DNA of 64,000 nucleotides from Kiritimatiellia bacterium (GCA_012103575.1 WLWN01000001.1:1193792-1257791); one strand, 5' to 3'; positions 1-12,013 are shown, counted from the stretch's first letter. Numbers and translations: made by a program. Notes: a model not told the origin generated them from the sequence alone.

Positions 1-3000
1 GGAATACATCTTCCTGACGAAAAGGAATATGGAACAGGTATCGTGTTTCTACCATCTGACGAAAAAGAAAGGTTGTTTTGCAAAGAAGCCTGTGAACATG
101 TTATTAAAGAAGAAGGACAAAAAATTTTGGGCTGGCGAGAAGTCCCAACAAATAACAAAGTCATCGGCGACATTGCCGCCAAAGCAGAACCCACCATTAA
201 ACAAATTTTTATCGGCCGCGGATCGAGTATCGAGGACACCGCTCACTTCGAGCGAAAATTATACGTCATTCGGAAAGTACTAGAAAAAAGAATCCGAGAG
301 GCAGATCTCACCCAAAAAAAGTTTTTCTATGTGCTAAGCCTATCCTGCAAAACCTTGGTTTATAAAGGCATGCTGTTAGCGGATCAAGTTGAACCGTTCT
401 ACCCTGACCTTAAAGATCCTGATCTGATTAGCGCTTTGGCGCTGGTCCATCAACGGTATAGCACAAATACCTTCCCAACATGGGACTTAGCTCAGCCTTT
501 TCGTTTCCTGTGTCATAATGGCGAAATTAATACTTTACGCGGAAATATTAACTGGATGAATGCACGTGAACACCTTTTTCAGTCAGAGCTATTTGGTGAT
601 GACATCCACAAACTGCTCCCTGTTGCCACACCCGACGCCAGCGATTCAGCCATCCTCGATAATGCATTAGAACTCCTGTACCATACGGGGCGATCATTGC
701 CCCATGCCATCATGATGCTAATACCCGAAGCATGGCAAAATCATGAGACCATGAGTGACGAAAAAAGAGCGTTCTACGAATATCATTCCGCTCTCATGGA
801 ACCATGGGATGGGCCAGCTTCAATCCCTTTCACCGACGGAAACTGTATTGGCGCAGTACTCGATCGGAATGGATTGCGCCCCTCTCGACATACCGTTACC
901 AAAGATGGATTTGTTATTATGGCCTCTGAGATGGGTGTCATTGATATTGATCCAACAAACGTAGAATACAAAGGTCGATTAGAACCAGGCCGAATGTTTC
1001 TGGTCGATATGGGAAAAGGGCGGATCATTGATGATAACGAAATTAAAAACGAAATGTCACAACGCCAATCTTACCGAAAATGGCTTACTAAAAATCTCGT
1101 TGAATTCAAAGACTTACCAGACCCAAAAGAAGTGACAGACACTGACTTTTCCACACTTTCAACGCGTCAAAAAGTCTTTGGCTATACCCTAGAAGACCTT
1201 AGAATAATCATTCCCCCCATGGCCAAAGATGCTAAAGAAGCATTAGGCTCTATGGGTGACGACACACCCTTAGCCGTATTATCCAACAAATCTCGTTTGT
1301 TATATGATTACTTCAAACAACTCTTTGCCCAAGTTACCAACCCCCCCATTGATCCATTCCGGGAAAAATTAGTGACCTCTACGCTAACCCAAATAGGCGC
1401 TAAACAAGATTTATTCCAAGAAACACCCAAACATTGCCATCAATTTAAATTACCCGATCCCATTATAACGAACAAACAACTCGAACAAATTCGCCAAATC
1501 AGTATAGGCAATATTCATTCTGTAACCTTGCCTATGCTTTATAGAGTTTCAGAAAAAGGTTTAGGCCTTCATAAAGGCATGGACATACTTTGTGAAACGG
1601 CTGCTCAAGCCGTAAAAGAAGGAGCCTCTATTCTCATCCTTTCGGATCGGGGCATAGGGCCCGAACAGGCCCCCATCCCTGCTCTTTTGGCCACCGCAGG
1701 CGTACACCATCATTTGATAAGAAAAGGACTTCGTACACAGTGTGGAATTATTGTAGAAAGCGGTGAACCACGTGAAGTCCATCACTTCTGCCTATTATTC
1801 GCGTACAGTGCAAGCGCCGTAAACCCTTACCTCGCCTTTGAAACAATCGATCAACTTATTCATAAAAAAAAATTACCCGCATTAGATCTCGATACAACTC
1901 TTCAAAAATATATCCAATCCATCAGTGAAGGGACCCTTAAAGTCATCTCAAAAATGGGTATTTCAACCCTTCACAGTTACCGAGGCGCACAAATTTTTGA
2001 AGCGCTTGGTCTCAACGATACCTTCATCGAAAAATACTTTACAGGGACCCCTTCTCGGATCGGCGGTATAGGAATCGAAACGTTAGCTAAAGAAATAAAT
2101 ATACGACATCAACACGCCTACCCGTCTATAACCATCCCCCAAGAACTAGATTTAGAAGTAAGCGGGAAATATCAATGGCGACGAAACGGAGAGTATCACC
2201 AGCTCAATCCTTTAACCGTAGCCAAACTGCAGCAAGCCACCAAAATAAGAGACGAAAAGACCTATCAGGAATATGCAGATCTAATTAATATCCAAAATAG
2301 AGAACTCGCGACACTACGCGGATTAATGAAATTCAACCCAGATGAAGAACCTATTCCTCTTGAGAATGTAGAACCGTGGACAGAAATCGTTAAACGATTC
2401 AAAACAGGCGCCATGTCCTATGGCTCCATTAGCCAAGAATCTCATCAAACCCTTTCCATCGCCATGAACCGAATCGGTGGGAAAAGCAACAGTGGCGAAG
2501 GTGGCGAAGATGAAGATCGATTTGTACCTGAAGAAAATGGAGACTCGCGTAATAGCGCCATCAAACAGATCGCATCGGGCCGATTTGGCGTTAACAGTAA
2601 TTACCTCACACACGCCAAAGAATTACAGATCAAAATGGCACAAGGAGCTAAGCCTGGAGAAGGCGGAGAACTGCCAGGATTTAAAGTGTATCCATGGGTT
2701 GCCAAAACACGCTACTCAACACCTTGGGTAGGACTTATCTCTCCCCCACCCCATCATGATATTTATTCTATCGAAGACATGGCACAACTCATTCATGACC
2801 TCAAAAATGCAAACCCCAAAGCCCGTGTTAACGTTAAACTCGTTTCTGAAATAGGGGTTGGGACGGTTGCTTCCGGCGTATCAAAAGGAAAAGCAGATGT
2901 TGTTTTGATTAGTGGGTTTGATGGAGGCACCGGCGCTTCCAAACAAACCTCCATCAAAGGCGCAGGACTGCCGTGGGAAATAGGTATTGCCGAAACACAC

Positions 3001-4302
3001 CAGACATTAGTCCTAAACGATCTCAGAAGTCGTATTATTGTTGAATGCGATGGTCAACTCAAAACAGGACGTGATGTCGCTATTGCCTGTTTACTCGGCG
3101 CCGAAGAATTCGGATTTTCTACCGCTCCCCTTGTGGCCATGGGATGTATTATGATGCGTGTATGCCATCTAAACACATGCCCCGTCGGTATTGCCACCCA
3201 AGACCCTGAATTGCGCAAAAAGTTTAAAGGATCATCAGATCATGTTGTCAATTACTTCTATCTAGTGGCCCAAGAACTTCGGAAAATTATGGCCACCCTC
3301 GGATTTCGCACCATCAACGAAATGGTCGGACAATCCGATAAATTAGAAATGCGAAAAACCATCGACCACTGGAAAGCCAAAGGACTCGACTTATCAAAAA
3401 TTCTTTATAAACCTACCGTTCCTTTACATGTAGGAACATATTGCTCTGAAAAACAAGACCATGGCCTAGACAAAGCCTTGGATAATACATTGATTAAACT
3501 TGCTCATGATGCACTTGAACAAAGCAAAAAAGTTGAGCATACAGTAACTATCAAAAATATTAATCGAACCGTAGGAACCATGCTTAGCCACGAAATTTCA
3601 AAGCGATATGGTTCACAAGGGTTACCCAATGACACCATCACTTTTCATTGCAAAGGGTCCGCCGGACAAAGTTTCTGTGCATTTGGAGCCCCAGGCATCA
3701 CTATGAACATACAAGGGGATGCCAATGACTATTTCGGAAAAGGTCTTTCTGGCGCAAAACTGATCATTCGGCCCCCAAAAAATTCTACATTTGTCCCAGA
3801 AAAGAACATTATTATTGGAAATGTCGCCTTTTATGGGGCTACAACCGGAGAAGCATATATACGCGGAATCGCAGGAGAACGATTCTGCGTCAGAAACAGT
3901 GGTGTCACTGCTGTTGTCGAAGGTATTGGAGATCATGGATGCGAATATATGACCGGGGGACGAGCCATTATACTTGGACATACAGGTCGCAATTTCGCCG
4001 CAGGCATGAGTGGGGGAATCGCCTACGTATTAGATGAAGCAGGCGATTTTTCCCCGTATTGGTGCAACATGGAAATGGTAGCCCTCGAAGAGGTGGTCGT
4101 CCAAAATGATATCAGCGAATTACGTACCGCTATCCATAATCACTATACATATACTGACAGCACCGTTGCTAAAAAAATATTAGACAACTGGGACGTCATG
4201 CTAAAGAAGTTTATTAAAGTCATGCCAACAGATTACAAACGCGCACTGGAAATGCTTGCCCAAGAAAAGAAGAGTGAAGACAGAAAGGCCGTTTTAATAT
4301 AA
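1..4302 (+). CDS. gltB: Glutamate synthase large subunit (5' end outside window)
   Basis: Large (alpha) subunit of glutamate synthase, which makes two glutamates from glutamine and 2-oxoglutarate in the cytoplasm. The frame is open from base 1, so the N-terminus with the catalytic cysteine of the glutaminase domain lies upstream; 1433 residues remain. Visible in order are the rest of the class-II amidotransferase domain ([20 protein letters not shown]), the central domain, the FMN-binding synthase domain ([15 protein letters not shown]), the 3Fe-4S cysteines in [16 protein letters not shown] near residue 1060, and a C-terminal glycine-rich beta-helix domain. No frame breaks are visible. gltD follows after about 170 bp on the same strand, so the two are probably co-transcribed. 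Confidence 0.97.
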   Translation, partial: GIHLPDEKEYGTGIVFLPSDEKERLFCKEACEHVIKEEGQKILGWREVPTNNKVIGDIAAKAEPTIKQIFIGRGSSIEDTAHFERKLYVIRKVLEKRIREADLTQKKFFYVLSLSCKTLVYKGMLLADQVEPFYPDLKDPDLISALALVHQRYSTNTFPTWDLAQPFRFLCHNGEINTLRGNINWMNAREHLFQSELFGDDIHKLLPVATPDASDSAILDNALELLYHTGRSLPHAIMMLIPEAWQNHETMSDEKRAFYEYHSALMEPWDGPASIPFTDGNCIGAVLDRNGLRPSRHTVTKDGFVIMASEMGVIDIDPTNVEYKGRLEPGRMFLVDMGKGRIIDDNEIKNEMSQRQSYRKWLTKNLVEFKDLPDPKEVTDTDFSTLSTRQKVFGYTLEDLRIIIPPMAKDAKEALGSMGDDTPLAVLSNKSRLLYDYFKQLFAQVTNPPIDPFREKLVTSTLTQIGAKQDLFQETPKHCHQFKLPDPIITNKQLEQIRQISIGNIHSVTLPMLYRVSEKGLGLHKGMDILCETAAQAVKEGASILILSDRGIGPEQAPIPALLATAGVHHHLIRKGLRTQCGIIVESGEPREVHHFCLLFAYSASAVNPYLAFETIDQLIHKKKLPALDLDTTLQKYIQSISEGTLKVISKMGISTLHSYRGAQIFEALGLNDTFIEKYFTGTPSRIGGIGIETLAKEINIRHQHAYPSITIPQELDLEVSGKYQWRRNGEYHQLNPLTVAKLQQATKIRDEKTYQEYADLINIQNRELATLRGLMKFNPDEEPIPLENVEPWTEIVKRFKTGAMSYGSISQESHQTLSIAMNRIGGKSNSGEGGEDEDRFVPEENGDSRNSAIKQIASGRFGVNSNYLTHAKELQIKMAQGAKPGEGGELPGFKVYPWVAKTRYSTPWVGLISPPPHHDIYSIEDMAQLIHDLKNANPKARVNVKLVSEIGVGTVASGVSKGKADVVLISGFDGGTGASKQTSIKGAGLPWEIGIAETHQTLVLNDLRSRIIVECDGQLKTGRDVAIACLLGAEEFGFSTAPLVAMGCIMMRVCHLNTCPVGIATQDPELRKKFKGSSDHVVNYFYLVAQELRKIMATLGFRTINEMVGQSDKLEMRKTIDHWKAKGLDLSKILYKPTVPLHVGTYCSEKQDHGLDKALDNTLIKLAHDALEQSKKVEHTVTIKNINRTVGTMLSHEISKRYGSQGLPNDTITFHCKGSAGQSFCAFGAPGITMNIQGDANDYFGKGLSGAKLIIRPPKNSTFVPEKNIIIGNVAFYGATTGEAYIRGIAGERFCVRNSGVTAVVEGIGDHGCEYMTGGRAIILGHTGRNFAAGMSGGIAYVLDEAGDFSPYWCNMEMVALEEVVVQNDISELRTAIHNHYTYTDSTVAKKILDNWDVMLKKFIKVMPTDYKRALEMLAQEKKSEDRKAVLI

Positions 4303-4472
4303 AACTCAAAAAAATTATGAAAGATTGTAGCACGAACAGTTGAAAGATATTGATATTACCCTCACCCTGTCCCTCTCGCCAAGGAGAAGGGACTATATTT
4401 GAAAAGATATTCGTGTCCATTCGTAGTTAAAAAAATCTTCATAAAAAATGAATTCCGAATTTGGAGAACACC

Positions 4473-5951
4473 GTGGGTAAACCAACAGGATTTAAAAAAT
4501 ATATAAGAGAAATCCCCGAAAAACGTTCTGTATCAGAACGCCTAAAGGATTACAAAGAACTCTATCTACCGTTTGAGGAAAAAACCCTCAAAAATCAGGC
4601 AGGTCGATGCATGGATTGCGGCGTGCCCACCTGCCATGCAGGCTGCCCATTAGGAAACCTTATCCCTGACTGGAACGATCTCGTCTATAACGAAGATTGG
4701 GAAGAAGCCATCCAACGTCTTCATGCCACTAACAATTTCCCTGAATTTACCGGTCGACTATGTCCTGCCCCCTGCGAAGAAGCATGCGTGCTGGGCATTA
4801 TCGAACCTGCTGTGACGATCGAAGAAATTGAAAAACAGATCATCGAACGCGCGTTCAATGAAAATCGGGTCAAACCGAATCCTCCTACACAGCGAACCAG
4901 AAAAACAGTCGCCGTTATTGGATCCGGGCCCGCAGGACTAGCCGCTACACAACAGCTCAACCGTGCCGGACATACCGTGACCCTCTTTGAACGCGACGAC
5001 CGTATTGGCGGTCTTCTTCGATACGGCATCCCAGACTTTAAAATGGAAAAATGGGTGATAGACAGACGTCTAAAAATCATGGAAGCCGAAGGCATCCACT
5101 TCGAAACCAGCGTCGATTTTGGGAAGAATCGAGATAGTAAAGAACTACAAAAATTTGATGCCATCGTCCTTGCAATGGGCTCGACAAAATCACGGGAGTT
5201 ACCCATCCCTGGTGACGATCTAGAGGGCATTCATATGGCCATGAATTTTCTAACCCAACAAAACAGAGTCGTGGCAGGTGATGCTCTTAAAACCATGGAT
5301 CAAATCCATGCCAAAGATAAACACGTCATTGTGATTGGTGGTGGGGACACCGGAAGCGACTGTATCGGAACATCAAATCGACAGGGCGCAAAATCCGTAA
5401 CAAACTTTGAACTATTTCCCCAACCCTCAGAGGACCGCCCAGATTATCAACCATGGCCTTATTGGCCCCTACGCTTACGTACAAGTACCTCTCATGCAGA
5501 AGGTGTCGACAGACATTGGGGGATCCTCACAAAAGAATTTAAAGGATCAAATGGGAAGGTCGAAAAATTGGTAACCGTTGATGTAGAATTTTTGGCCTCG
5601 GAAAATCCAACACAACCGACCATGAAAGAAGTTCAGGGTTCAGAAAAAGAATGGCCAGCTGATCTTGTTATCTTAGCCCTTGGTTTTGTCGGTCCTGAAT
5701 CCGAAGGGCTTATCACAGAACTAGGCATTGAACTCGATGAACGCAGAAATATTAAGACAGACTCGAAATATACAACCAATATTCCGCATATATTCAGTGC
5801 AGGGGATTGTTGTCGAGGCCAATCTCTCATTGTCTGGGCGATATCCGAAGGACGCGAAACCGCCCATGCCGTGGATCAGTACCTAACGGGAACTTCCAAT
5901 CTTCCCAGTAAAGGTAATGGCGATCTTCCTCGAATTCCTTTTCAAGTCTAA
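4473..5951 (+). CDS. gltD: Glutamate synthase small subunit
   Basis: Small (beta) subunit of glutamate synthase, an FAD/NADPH-binding reductase that feeds electrons to GltB. The 492-residue protein has N-terminal cysteine clusters for 4Fe-4S centres (CMDCGVPTCHAGCPLGN and CPAPCEEACV), an FAD-binding GSGPAGLAA motif near residue 150, an NADPH-binding GGGDTGSDC motif near residue 290, and a C-terminal FAD motif (SAGDCCRG). I chose the GTG at 4473 over the TTG at 4461. It gives the family's usual start (MGKPTGF), and a GGAG Shine-Dalgarno lies about 6 bp upstream, overlapping the TTG. Length is normal and the gene is intact. Confidence 0.96.
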   Translation: MGKPTGFKKYIREIPEKRSVSERLKDYKELYLPFEEKTLKNQAGRCMDCGVPTCHAGCPLGNLIPDWNDLVYNEDWEEAIQRLHATNNFPEFTGRLCPAPCEEACVLGIIEPAVTIEEIEKQIIERAFNENRVKPNPPTQRTRKTVAVIGSGPAGLAATQQLNRAGHTVTLFERDDRIGGLLRYGIPDFKMEKWVIDRRLKIMEAEGIHFETSVDFGKNRDSKELQKFDAIVLAMGSTKSRELPIPGDDLEGIHMAMNFLTQQNRVVAGDALKTMDQIHAKDKHVIVIGGGDTGSDCIGTSNRQGAKSVTNFELFPQPSEDRPDYQPWPYWPLRLRTSTSHAEGVDRHWGILTKEFKGSNGKVEKLVTVDVEFLASENPTQPTMKEVQGSEKEWPADLVILALGFVGPESEGLITELGIELDERRNIKTDSKYTTNIPHIFSAGDCCRGQSLIVWAISEGRETAHAVDQYLTGTSNLPSKGNGDLPRIPFQV

Positions 5952-6083
5952 ATCGTCAAGTCTTCGATCTGTGCGGTTGCAACGATAAAACGATCTACTT
6001 AAACAAGTATCTCAAAAGAGGTCGTATGAAGTACCCCTTCACGCGGATGGAGTTAAACGGGAACAATAGCAGGAAACAGATTT

Positions 6084-6158
6084 TTTTAACCGCAGAATGA
6101 CGCAGAAGAGTCCGGACGAAATCAGATCATTTTTTTCTGTGTCATTCTGCGGTTAAAA
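6084..6158. repeat. Palindromic CCGCAGAATGACGCAGA-type repeat, possible gltD terminator
   Basis: Two arms of about 24 bp (6084-6107 and 6135-6158) are near-perfect inverted copies around a ~27-bp spacer, with T-runs outside. The arms carry CCGCAGAATGACGCAGAA. It lies between gltD and the next, convergent gene, so it could act as a terminator for both. A related CCCCGCAGATT palindrome lies at 31541-31604, suggesting a dispersed repeat family. Confidence 0.6.
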
Positions 6159-6318
6159 GAAAGCTTAAAGCGGTAGTGCTCAGATCGTGATGAATGGAAA
6201 TCTTTCATCCATTCGCTTTCCATGTAATGTAGGCACCAAGATAAGTGTTAGTTGCTGAAGCAGGAGCTAGAGCATTTAACGATTGAAATGCCTCTCTAGA
6301 AGATCTATACTCCATGAC

Positions 6319-6732
6319 ATGAGTATAGCAACAGCAGAAATCCGGCGGCGTGCGATAGATGCCTACAAAATGGGCAAAGGTTCCCAGGCCGATATCGCAT
6401 CTTCTTATCGTGTAGATCTTAGAACGTTTCAGCGTGGGCTCTCTTGTTTCAACGAAACCGGACAGACCGCTCCCCGACCGCGTGGGCATTGTCAGGCCTT
6501 CTACAGCGGAAAGCAGCTCAAGGCGTTGGCTCAACTGGGGGGCAAACATCCCGATGCAACGCTTGAAGAACTCAAGAACATGAGCGGCGTGAAGGGGTCG
6601 ATCATGGCCGTACAGCGGGCGTTGAATCGGTTGGGCTGCCGGTATAAAAGAAACGCTTCACGCCAGCGAGCAGGACCGGGCGGATGTAAATCTCTTGAGA
6701 AAGCAGTGGATCCAAGAGGTGGCCAAACTTGA
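6319..6732 (+). CDS. IS630 transposase ORF1 (helix-turn-helix half), copy 1
   Basis: N-terminal half of the transposase: MSIATAEIRRRAIDAY, a helix-turn-helix region (GSQADIASSYRVDLRTFQRG) and a second winged-helix-like region. The ATG at 6319 is chosen over 6283 because the start is conserved in the copies and lies clear of the terminal repeat. The catalytic half continues in the +1 frame from about 6650 (HASEQDRADV), as in every copy here, so the enzyme probably needs a frameshift to be made whole. Confidence 0.8.
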   Translation: MSIATAEIRRRAIDAYKMGKGSQADIASSYRVDLRTFQRGLSCFNETGQTAPRPRGHCQAFYSGKQLKALAQLGGKHPDATLEELKNMSGVKGSIMAVQRALNRLGCRYKRNASRQRAGPGGCKSLEKAVDPRGGQT

Positions 6733-7259
6733 TCCAAGTCGCCTTGTCTTTATTGATGAATCCGGGGCGAAAACGAATATGACTCGTCTGCGGGGCCGGG
6801 CGTTGGGCGGGAACAGGCTTTTTGCCAAAACGCCTCATGGACATTGGTGTACCACCACCTTGATTTCTTCGGTCCGCCTGGACGGAACAACAGCGGCCAT
6901 GGAGGGGGAGGGGGCGACAGACACGGCTGTTTTTGGAGAATATATTCGCCCGGGTTCTTCTCCCGACTCTTTCACCTGAAGACATCGTCATCATGGACAA
7001 TCTTCGCGTCCATCACAATCCCAAGGTCATTGAACTCATTGAGTCATGTGGGGCCCATGTAAGATTCCTTCCACCCTATAGCCCCGATTCCAACCCCATT
7101 GAAAAAATGTGGGGCAAGATAAAGAATCGGTTGGGCAGCCTTGCAGCCCGCAGTCAGCAGGAACTATCTGAAGCGATCACACAAGCGTTCGAAGAGGTTT
7201 CTCCCGACGAGGTAATCGGCTGGTTTTCTTCGTGCTACATCGCGACACCTCAATCGTGA
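6695..7259 (+). pseudogene. IS630 transposase ORF2 (DDE half), copy 1, frameshifted
   Basis: Catalytic half with FIDESGAKTNM (first Asp), IVIMDNLRVHHN (second Asp) and PPYSPDSNPIEKMWGKIKN (final acidic residue). Compared with copy 3 at 41803-42381, an extra C near 6950 (TTCGCCCGGG instead of TTCGCCGGG) breaks the frame between the first and second catalytic Asp, so this copy cannot make active transposase itself. Confidence 0.8.
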
Positions 7260-8448
7260 AGCGCTCTAAAGTAAATGAATTCGGGTTATTATCTGTAACA
7301 ACTGCCGTCCATTGCAAGAAAGATGCTCCGCTATTTGGGTAGTATACTGCACGTATAAGAGAAGAAGTTGAAGTATAAGAGCCGTCTCTAACTTTTACTG
7401 TAGTCACATAATTATTTCTATCGTATAAGCCGTTCCCTACGCCCCACGACGGACAAAAGCTACATGAATAAATATATTCAACCTCTATGAGTTTAGGTAT
7501 TCGTCCTAAATTATGCGTGATCGTCAACGACTGATTCGGCGGGGTTCCGACGTTCCAATAAACCTGACCTATTTTGAACTCGTTAGAGGTCTCCATCTTG
7601 ATGGTAGTCAATGTATTGCCGCTAATAGCAACCCCCACTAGTTTACCGGGTGAGGTATCAATAGTACCTGATGGAGTCCCTAAATAATATTTTACGCCTT
7701 CATTCAATCCGCTAAATCCGCTTACAAGCCCATCGATTTGAATATCAATCGACTCTCCAGCGTTTGCACTAGAAGTAGCAAACCCTAAAAAGTCTGTTTT
7801 ATTAACATTCGTGCTGTTGCAAGAATAGACACGATGGTCGCTGTAAACCCGGAAGGCAAAATCATTCGTTGGATCCGGAGACCAGGTGAAACCGAAATCG
7901 GCACTAGAGAGATAGCTGCCATTTCCATATACACTAGAGGAACTATACTGCCATGAGATGTAGTTCGACACATCTCCTCCAGGCACACCTACCACAATTG
8001 CATAATTGGTTAATGAAGTCACAGGGACCGGAGTTGAAAAGGCACATTCAATCCAGCCGTCTTGTAACGCTGAGGCGCTTAGAGTCACGGTGCCTAAAGG
8101 AGAAGAAAGAGGGTGACTATTGGTATCCACTCCATGAATAGCAACTTCAATATTTCCCCCCGGAGATCCTACCTTTTTTAGTAATAAGTTGATCTGCCGT
8201 ATTTCTTTTGTGCCGCTGTCGGTATAAAAAACTTGTGCATATTTATTCACACCGAAGATGTTGGCATCTACACTGCCTGTATCTTGGTTAAGGATTAAAC
8301 CTTCTTTGTCCATATAAACGGGTATAGGTGTTATGCCTCCGTTTAATGTTTCACCCGCAACGAGTTGAACGGTATTCAAGTTTTCAGCGCTCGAAGAATC
8401 TGCCCCACCATTCCCAGATGTGGCGGCTACTAAGGCATAAGGCGCGGC

Positions 8449-9114
8449 CAACAGCCGTGTCTGTCGCCCCCTCCCCCTCCATGGCCGCTGTTGTTCCGTC
8501 CAAGCGGACCGAAGAAATCAAGGTGGTGGTACACCAATGTCCATAAGGCGTTTTGGCAAAAAGCCTGTTCTCGCCCAACGCCTGGCCCCGCAGACAAGTC
8601 ATATTCGTTTTCGCCCCGGATTCATCAATAAAGACAAGGCGACTTGGATCAAGTTTGGCCACCTCTTGGATCCACTGCTTTCTCAAGAGATTTACATCCG
8701 CCCGGTCTTGCTCGCTGGCGTGAAGCGTTTCTTTTATACCGGCAGCCCAACCGATTCAACGCCCGCTGTACGGCCATGATCGACCCCTTCACGCCGCTCA
8801 TGTTCTTGAGTTCTTCAAGCGTTGCATCGGGATGTTTGCCCCCCAGTTGAGCCAACGCCTTGAGCTGCTTTCCGCTGTAGAGGGCCTGACGATGCCCACG
8901 CGGTCGGGGAGCGGTCTGTCCGGTTTCGTTGAAACGAGAGAGCCCACGCTGAAACGTTCTAAGATCTACACGATAAGAAGATGCGATATCGGCCTGGGAA
9001 CCTTTGCCCATTTTGTAGGCATCTATCGCACGCCGCCGGATCTCTGCTGTTGCTATACTCGTGTCGTGGAGTATAGATCTTCTAGAGAGGCATTTTCAAT
9101 CGTTAAATGCTCTA
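8449..9114 (-). mobile_element. IS630-family element, copy 2 (truncated fragment)
   Basis: The left two-thirds of the same IS630 element in reverse orientation. Its intact end with TA is at 9113-9114. It keeps most of ORF1 (9011 to 8649), but the original start ATG has become ACG, and only the first part of the DDE ORF. At 8449 it stops inside the DDE ORF and runs directly into repeat-protein copy 1 at a shared ACAGCCGT, so the other end was lost with flanking host DNA. Confidence 0.85.
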
Positions 9115-10259
9115 AATTGCCACTTTGAGAAAAACTGATAGCGGGCCAGCCATTGACCAATGCCAGGGAGGTGTCCGTTGCATTGTTGTTTCCGGTAGAC
9201 ACGGGATCCCCCCCAAGTCGTGCCACCTGTGTCTGACGATCTTATATACTTCCCCCCATAGCCAACCGCAGGCGTATTCCCAATAACGGCTAGTGAGTTA
9301 TTATCAATATTATAAATGCTAATTCCAAAGTCGAGGGTTATCGTCGTTCCCCATGACGTTCCGTTGGCATCACTGGCTCGGACAAATCTTAAATAAGTGG
9401 TACCGTAAGGGTAAATATAACTGATAGCGGGTATTCCATTGACAATGACTAGCGAGGAAATAACTCCAGCTCCAATATATTGAGGGGAGCCCCAAGCGGT
9501 GCCATCGGCATTATCCGCGCGCACATACCACACTTCGTTTCTGATCTGAAAACTAATAGCTGGCTTCCCATTAACGATTGAAAGTGAGTTATATCCGAAA
9601 GAATCAGAATCGTGGTCGGTCGCTCTGGTTGTTTCCACTGCATTTTCTGCGGCCGTTACCTGAGCCGTGAAATTACTGGGGGTTGTACTGAAAATAAACG
9701 GTTCGGCGCTCACCCCCGCCAGGGAAGAAGTGGTTTGTGCGCTTAACGTCACGATAGGGGCTTGGCTGAATGACGGGTTAAAATCAACGGAAAAGGTAAG
9801 ATCACAATTAATGAATCCATCACACGTAAGGTTCGTAAATCCTGACAAAACGCTGGAGCTCCCATCGGATGTGGCGGCCACCAGCGCATAAGGTGCGGCC
9901 AATACCCGTTCCCGCGGAGTGAGTTCAGAACCATCAATGGTAATACTCAACCAGGCATTCGCCCCCGCCACAGTTAATGCAGCTGTTAAATCACTTTCCG
10001 AACCACTTCCATTCCCGTTATCACCTAGATAAGTAGAATATAAACCATCGGTAACATCAACCAAATCGTCTTCCTGATAGATCAAGGTTCCTCCAGTAGA
10101 AGCATTGTACAAGCTTAAGGTCACGGTCATGTTATTGCTGTTGACCAAACTACTGTTTTGGATGAGTCGGCCTTGGTAATTGATCATACCCGGCACCTCT
10201 CCCCAAACAGGATTGCTCAACAGAACCCCTAAAAAAATAAACATACTTGTATTTTTCAT
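9115..10259 (-). pseudogene. Secreted repeat protein, copy 2 (3' end lost at IS630, frameshifted)
   Basis: Second paralogue. The start at 10259 is chosen because AAGGAG lies 7-8 bp upstream and the protein then opens with a signal peptide (MKNTSMFIFLGVLLSNPVWG). The conserved NYQGRL...TPRERVLAAPYALV domain follows (to about residue 135), then a linker, then ~45-residue repeats of the type VNGKPAISF...NADGTAWG that look beta-propeller-like. A one-base slip in a G7 run near 9210 changes frame; the other frame continues as DTSLALVNGWPAISFSQSGN up to the IS630 boundary. The C-terminus is missing. Function unknown, likely exported. Confidence 0.75.
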
Positions 10260-10307
10260 AACCGAATCTCCTTGTTTATAATGAAACCATCTCATCACAT
10301 TAGTCTC

Positions 10308-12013
10308 TTACGGGGCTACTGCCATCCAGTTCACCTGTATACGAGAAGGAGTTGTCCCTCCCATTGTCACATATCTTATACTTCCTTGTCTGCGATATAA
10401 CTGACCGCCGGTTCTCCGTTGACAATGGTCATGGAGGTGTAGGTGCCTGCATTTCCATCGTTATCTACGGTGACAGGCGGGGCCCAGGAGTCGCCATCCG
10501 GATCTAATGCGTTGACATATTTCAACATATCATTTGAGGAGTCATAATAACTGATCGCCGCGTTTCCATTGACGATTGCGAGTGAAGAATAGTAACCTAC
10601 TACAATTCCTACGCCATTGCTGGTATCGACAGGGATGGGCGAAGCCCATAACACACCACTGGAGTCACTGGATCTAACATATTTCAAATCGTAACCCTGA
10701 TTATCATGATAGCTGATGGCTGGATGGCTGTTAACGATAGCTAAAGAGTTGATATGGGCCCCCATTCCGCTCGCAATGGTAGTCGGTGTGTTAGTCCAAA
10801 AATCACCATAAGAATCGTTAGCTCTTTCATACATTAAATTGTCACCGAAGTAAAAACTGATGGCGGGCTTTCCATTGACCAGCGCCAGGGAGTTGTACTG
10901 TCCATCTTTTGCGGTAGATACGGCAGGTTCCCAGGAAGTGCCACTTGCGTCTGATGCTCTTTTATAGGCTATCGCATTCATCTGTATGTTTTTATAACTA
11001 ACCGCAGGCTTGCCTTCGATAATGGCTAATGAGCTCTTTGCCCTTCCGCCAGGATCGAGGATTATAGGCATTCCCCATGATGTTCCGTCGGCATCATTGG
11101 CTTGAACAAATTTTAGATGATAATAGGTGGGGTGATAATAACTGATAGCAGGCACTCCATTGAAAACGGCCAGGGAGGGGGCTGCTCCGCTATTCCCTAC
11201 AGTTTCAATAAGTTGAGGGGAGCCCCAGGCGGTGCCATCGGCATTATCCGCGCACACATACCACACCTCAGCTCCCTTCTGAAAACTAATGGCCGGCTTT
11301 CCGTTAACGGTCGCGAGTGAAGTATATTTGGAATCATTATAGTTATCACTGACCGCTGTGCTTATTTTCACCGCATTTTCCGTGGCCGTTACCTGAGCCG
11401 TGAAATTACTGGGAGTTGTCCTTAAAACAAACGGTTGGGCGCTAACTCCCGCGAGCGAAGAAGTAGCTTGTGCGCTTAACGTCACGATAGGGGCTTGGTT
11501 GAATGGCGGGTTAAAATCAATGGTAAAGGTAAGGTCACAATTAATAGGTCCATCGCATATAAGGTTTGTAAATCCGGATAAACCACTCAAGTTTCCCCCT
11601 GATGTCGGGGTTACCAACGCATAAGGTGCGGCCAACAGCCGTTCCCTCGGAGTTAGTTCAAAACCATCAATGGTGACACCCAACCAGGCATTCGTCCCGG
11701 CCACAGTTAGCGCTGCTGTTAAGTCACTTTCCGAGCCACTTCCATTCCCATTATCGCCCAAATAGGTAGTATATAAACCATCCGTAACATCCACGGTGTC
11801 GTCTTCCTGATAAATCAAACTGCCCCCGGTCGAGGCATTGTACATGCTCAACGTCACCGTCATGCTATTGCTGTTGACCAAACTACTGTTTTGGACGAGT
11901 CGTCCTTGGTAATTAACCATACCCGGGATTTCACCCCAAACAGGGCTGTCTAACAGGTCGTTGCCCATAAAAAACAAAATGCCAACAGCGATGAGCCATT
12001 TCTTTTTTTTCAT
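10308..12013 (-). pseudogene. Secreted repeat protein, copy 3 (nearly complete, frameshift near the end)
   Basis: Most complete of the three paralogues. The start at 12013 has AAGGAGG just upstream and begins a signal peptide (MKKKKWLIAVGILFFMG). The NYQGRLVQNSSLVNSNSMTV domain ends at AAPYALV; about eight repeats of ~45 residues (VNGKPAISF-, SDSSGVLWASP-type) follow. The main frame stops at 10376 after SYIADKEV. Another frame continues as IRYVTMGGTTPSRIQVNWMA to a stop at 10308, giving a plausible C-terminus like that of copy 1, so a small indel near 10395 is inferred. It may be an assembly error rather than a dead gene. Probably a cell-surface or secreted protein. Confidence 0.7.

Larger units (their letters stand above)
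6268..7268 (+). mobile_element. IS630-family element, copy 1 (complete, transposase frameshifted)
   Basis: A 1001-bp element bounded by TA at both ends, the hallmark of IS630/Tc1-type insertion. Terminal inverted repeats begin TAGAGCATTTAACGATTGA on the left and, on the opposite strand at the right, TAGAGCGCTTCACGATTGA. It carries a helix-turn-helix ORF (6319-6732) and a DDE ORF. It is inserted in the 3' end of the secreted repeat gene. Three other copies or fragments are at 8449-9114, 41794-42793 and 60894-61894. Confidence 0.92.
6205..8448 (-). pseudogene. Secreted repeat protein, copy 1: N-terminus deleted and C-terminus split by IS630
   Basis: Remnant of the first of three tandem paralogues. 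The surviving part (8448 to 7269) starts in the conserved AAPYALVAATS segment that ends the shared N-terminal domain, and continues as a beta-rich, Ser/Thr/Gly-rich region of unknown function. IS630 copy 1 sits in the last 20 codons. Removing it with one TA copy joins SFTL to APASATNTYLGAYITWKANG and a stop at 6205, in frame, so this is a clean insertion. The N-terminal ~150 residues and the promoter are gone at 8449, where the gene abuts a truncated IS630 at a shared ACAGCCGT. The family's NYQGRL...AAPYAL domain resembles one often seen in secreted proteins of PVC bacteria. Molecular role unknown. Confidence 0.75.

Noticed and set aside
49..4302. Minus-strand and alternate-frame ORFs inside gltB
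   Set aside because: They overlap a well-conserved gene fully, have no ribosome site and no recognisable motif.
6205..12013. Prophage tail-fibre module
   Set aside because: The NYQGRL/AAPYAL head resembles some tail proteins, but each gene has a signal peptide and no capsid, terminase or tail gene is nearby.
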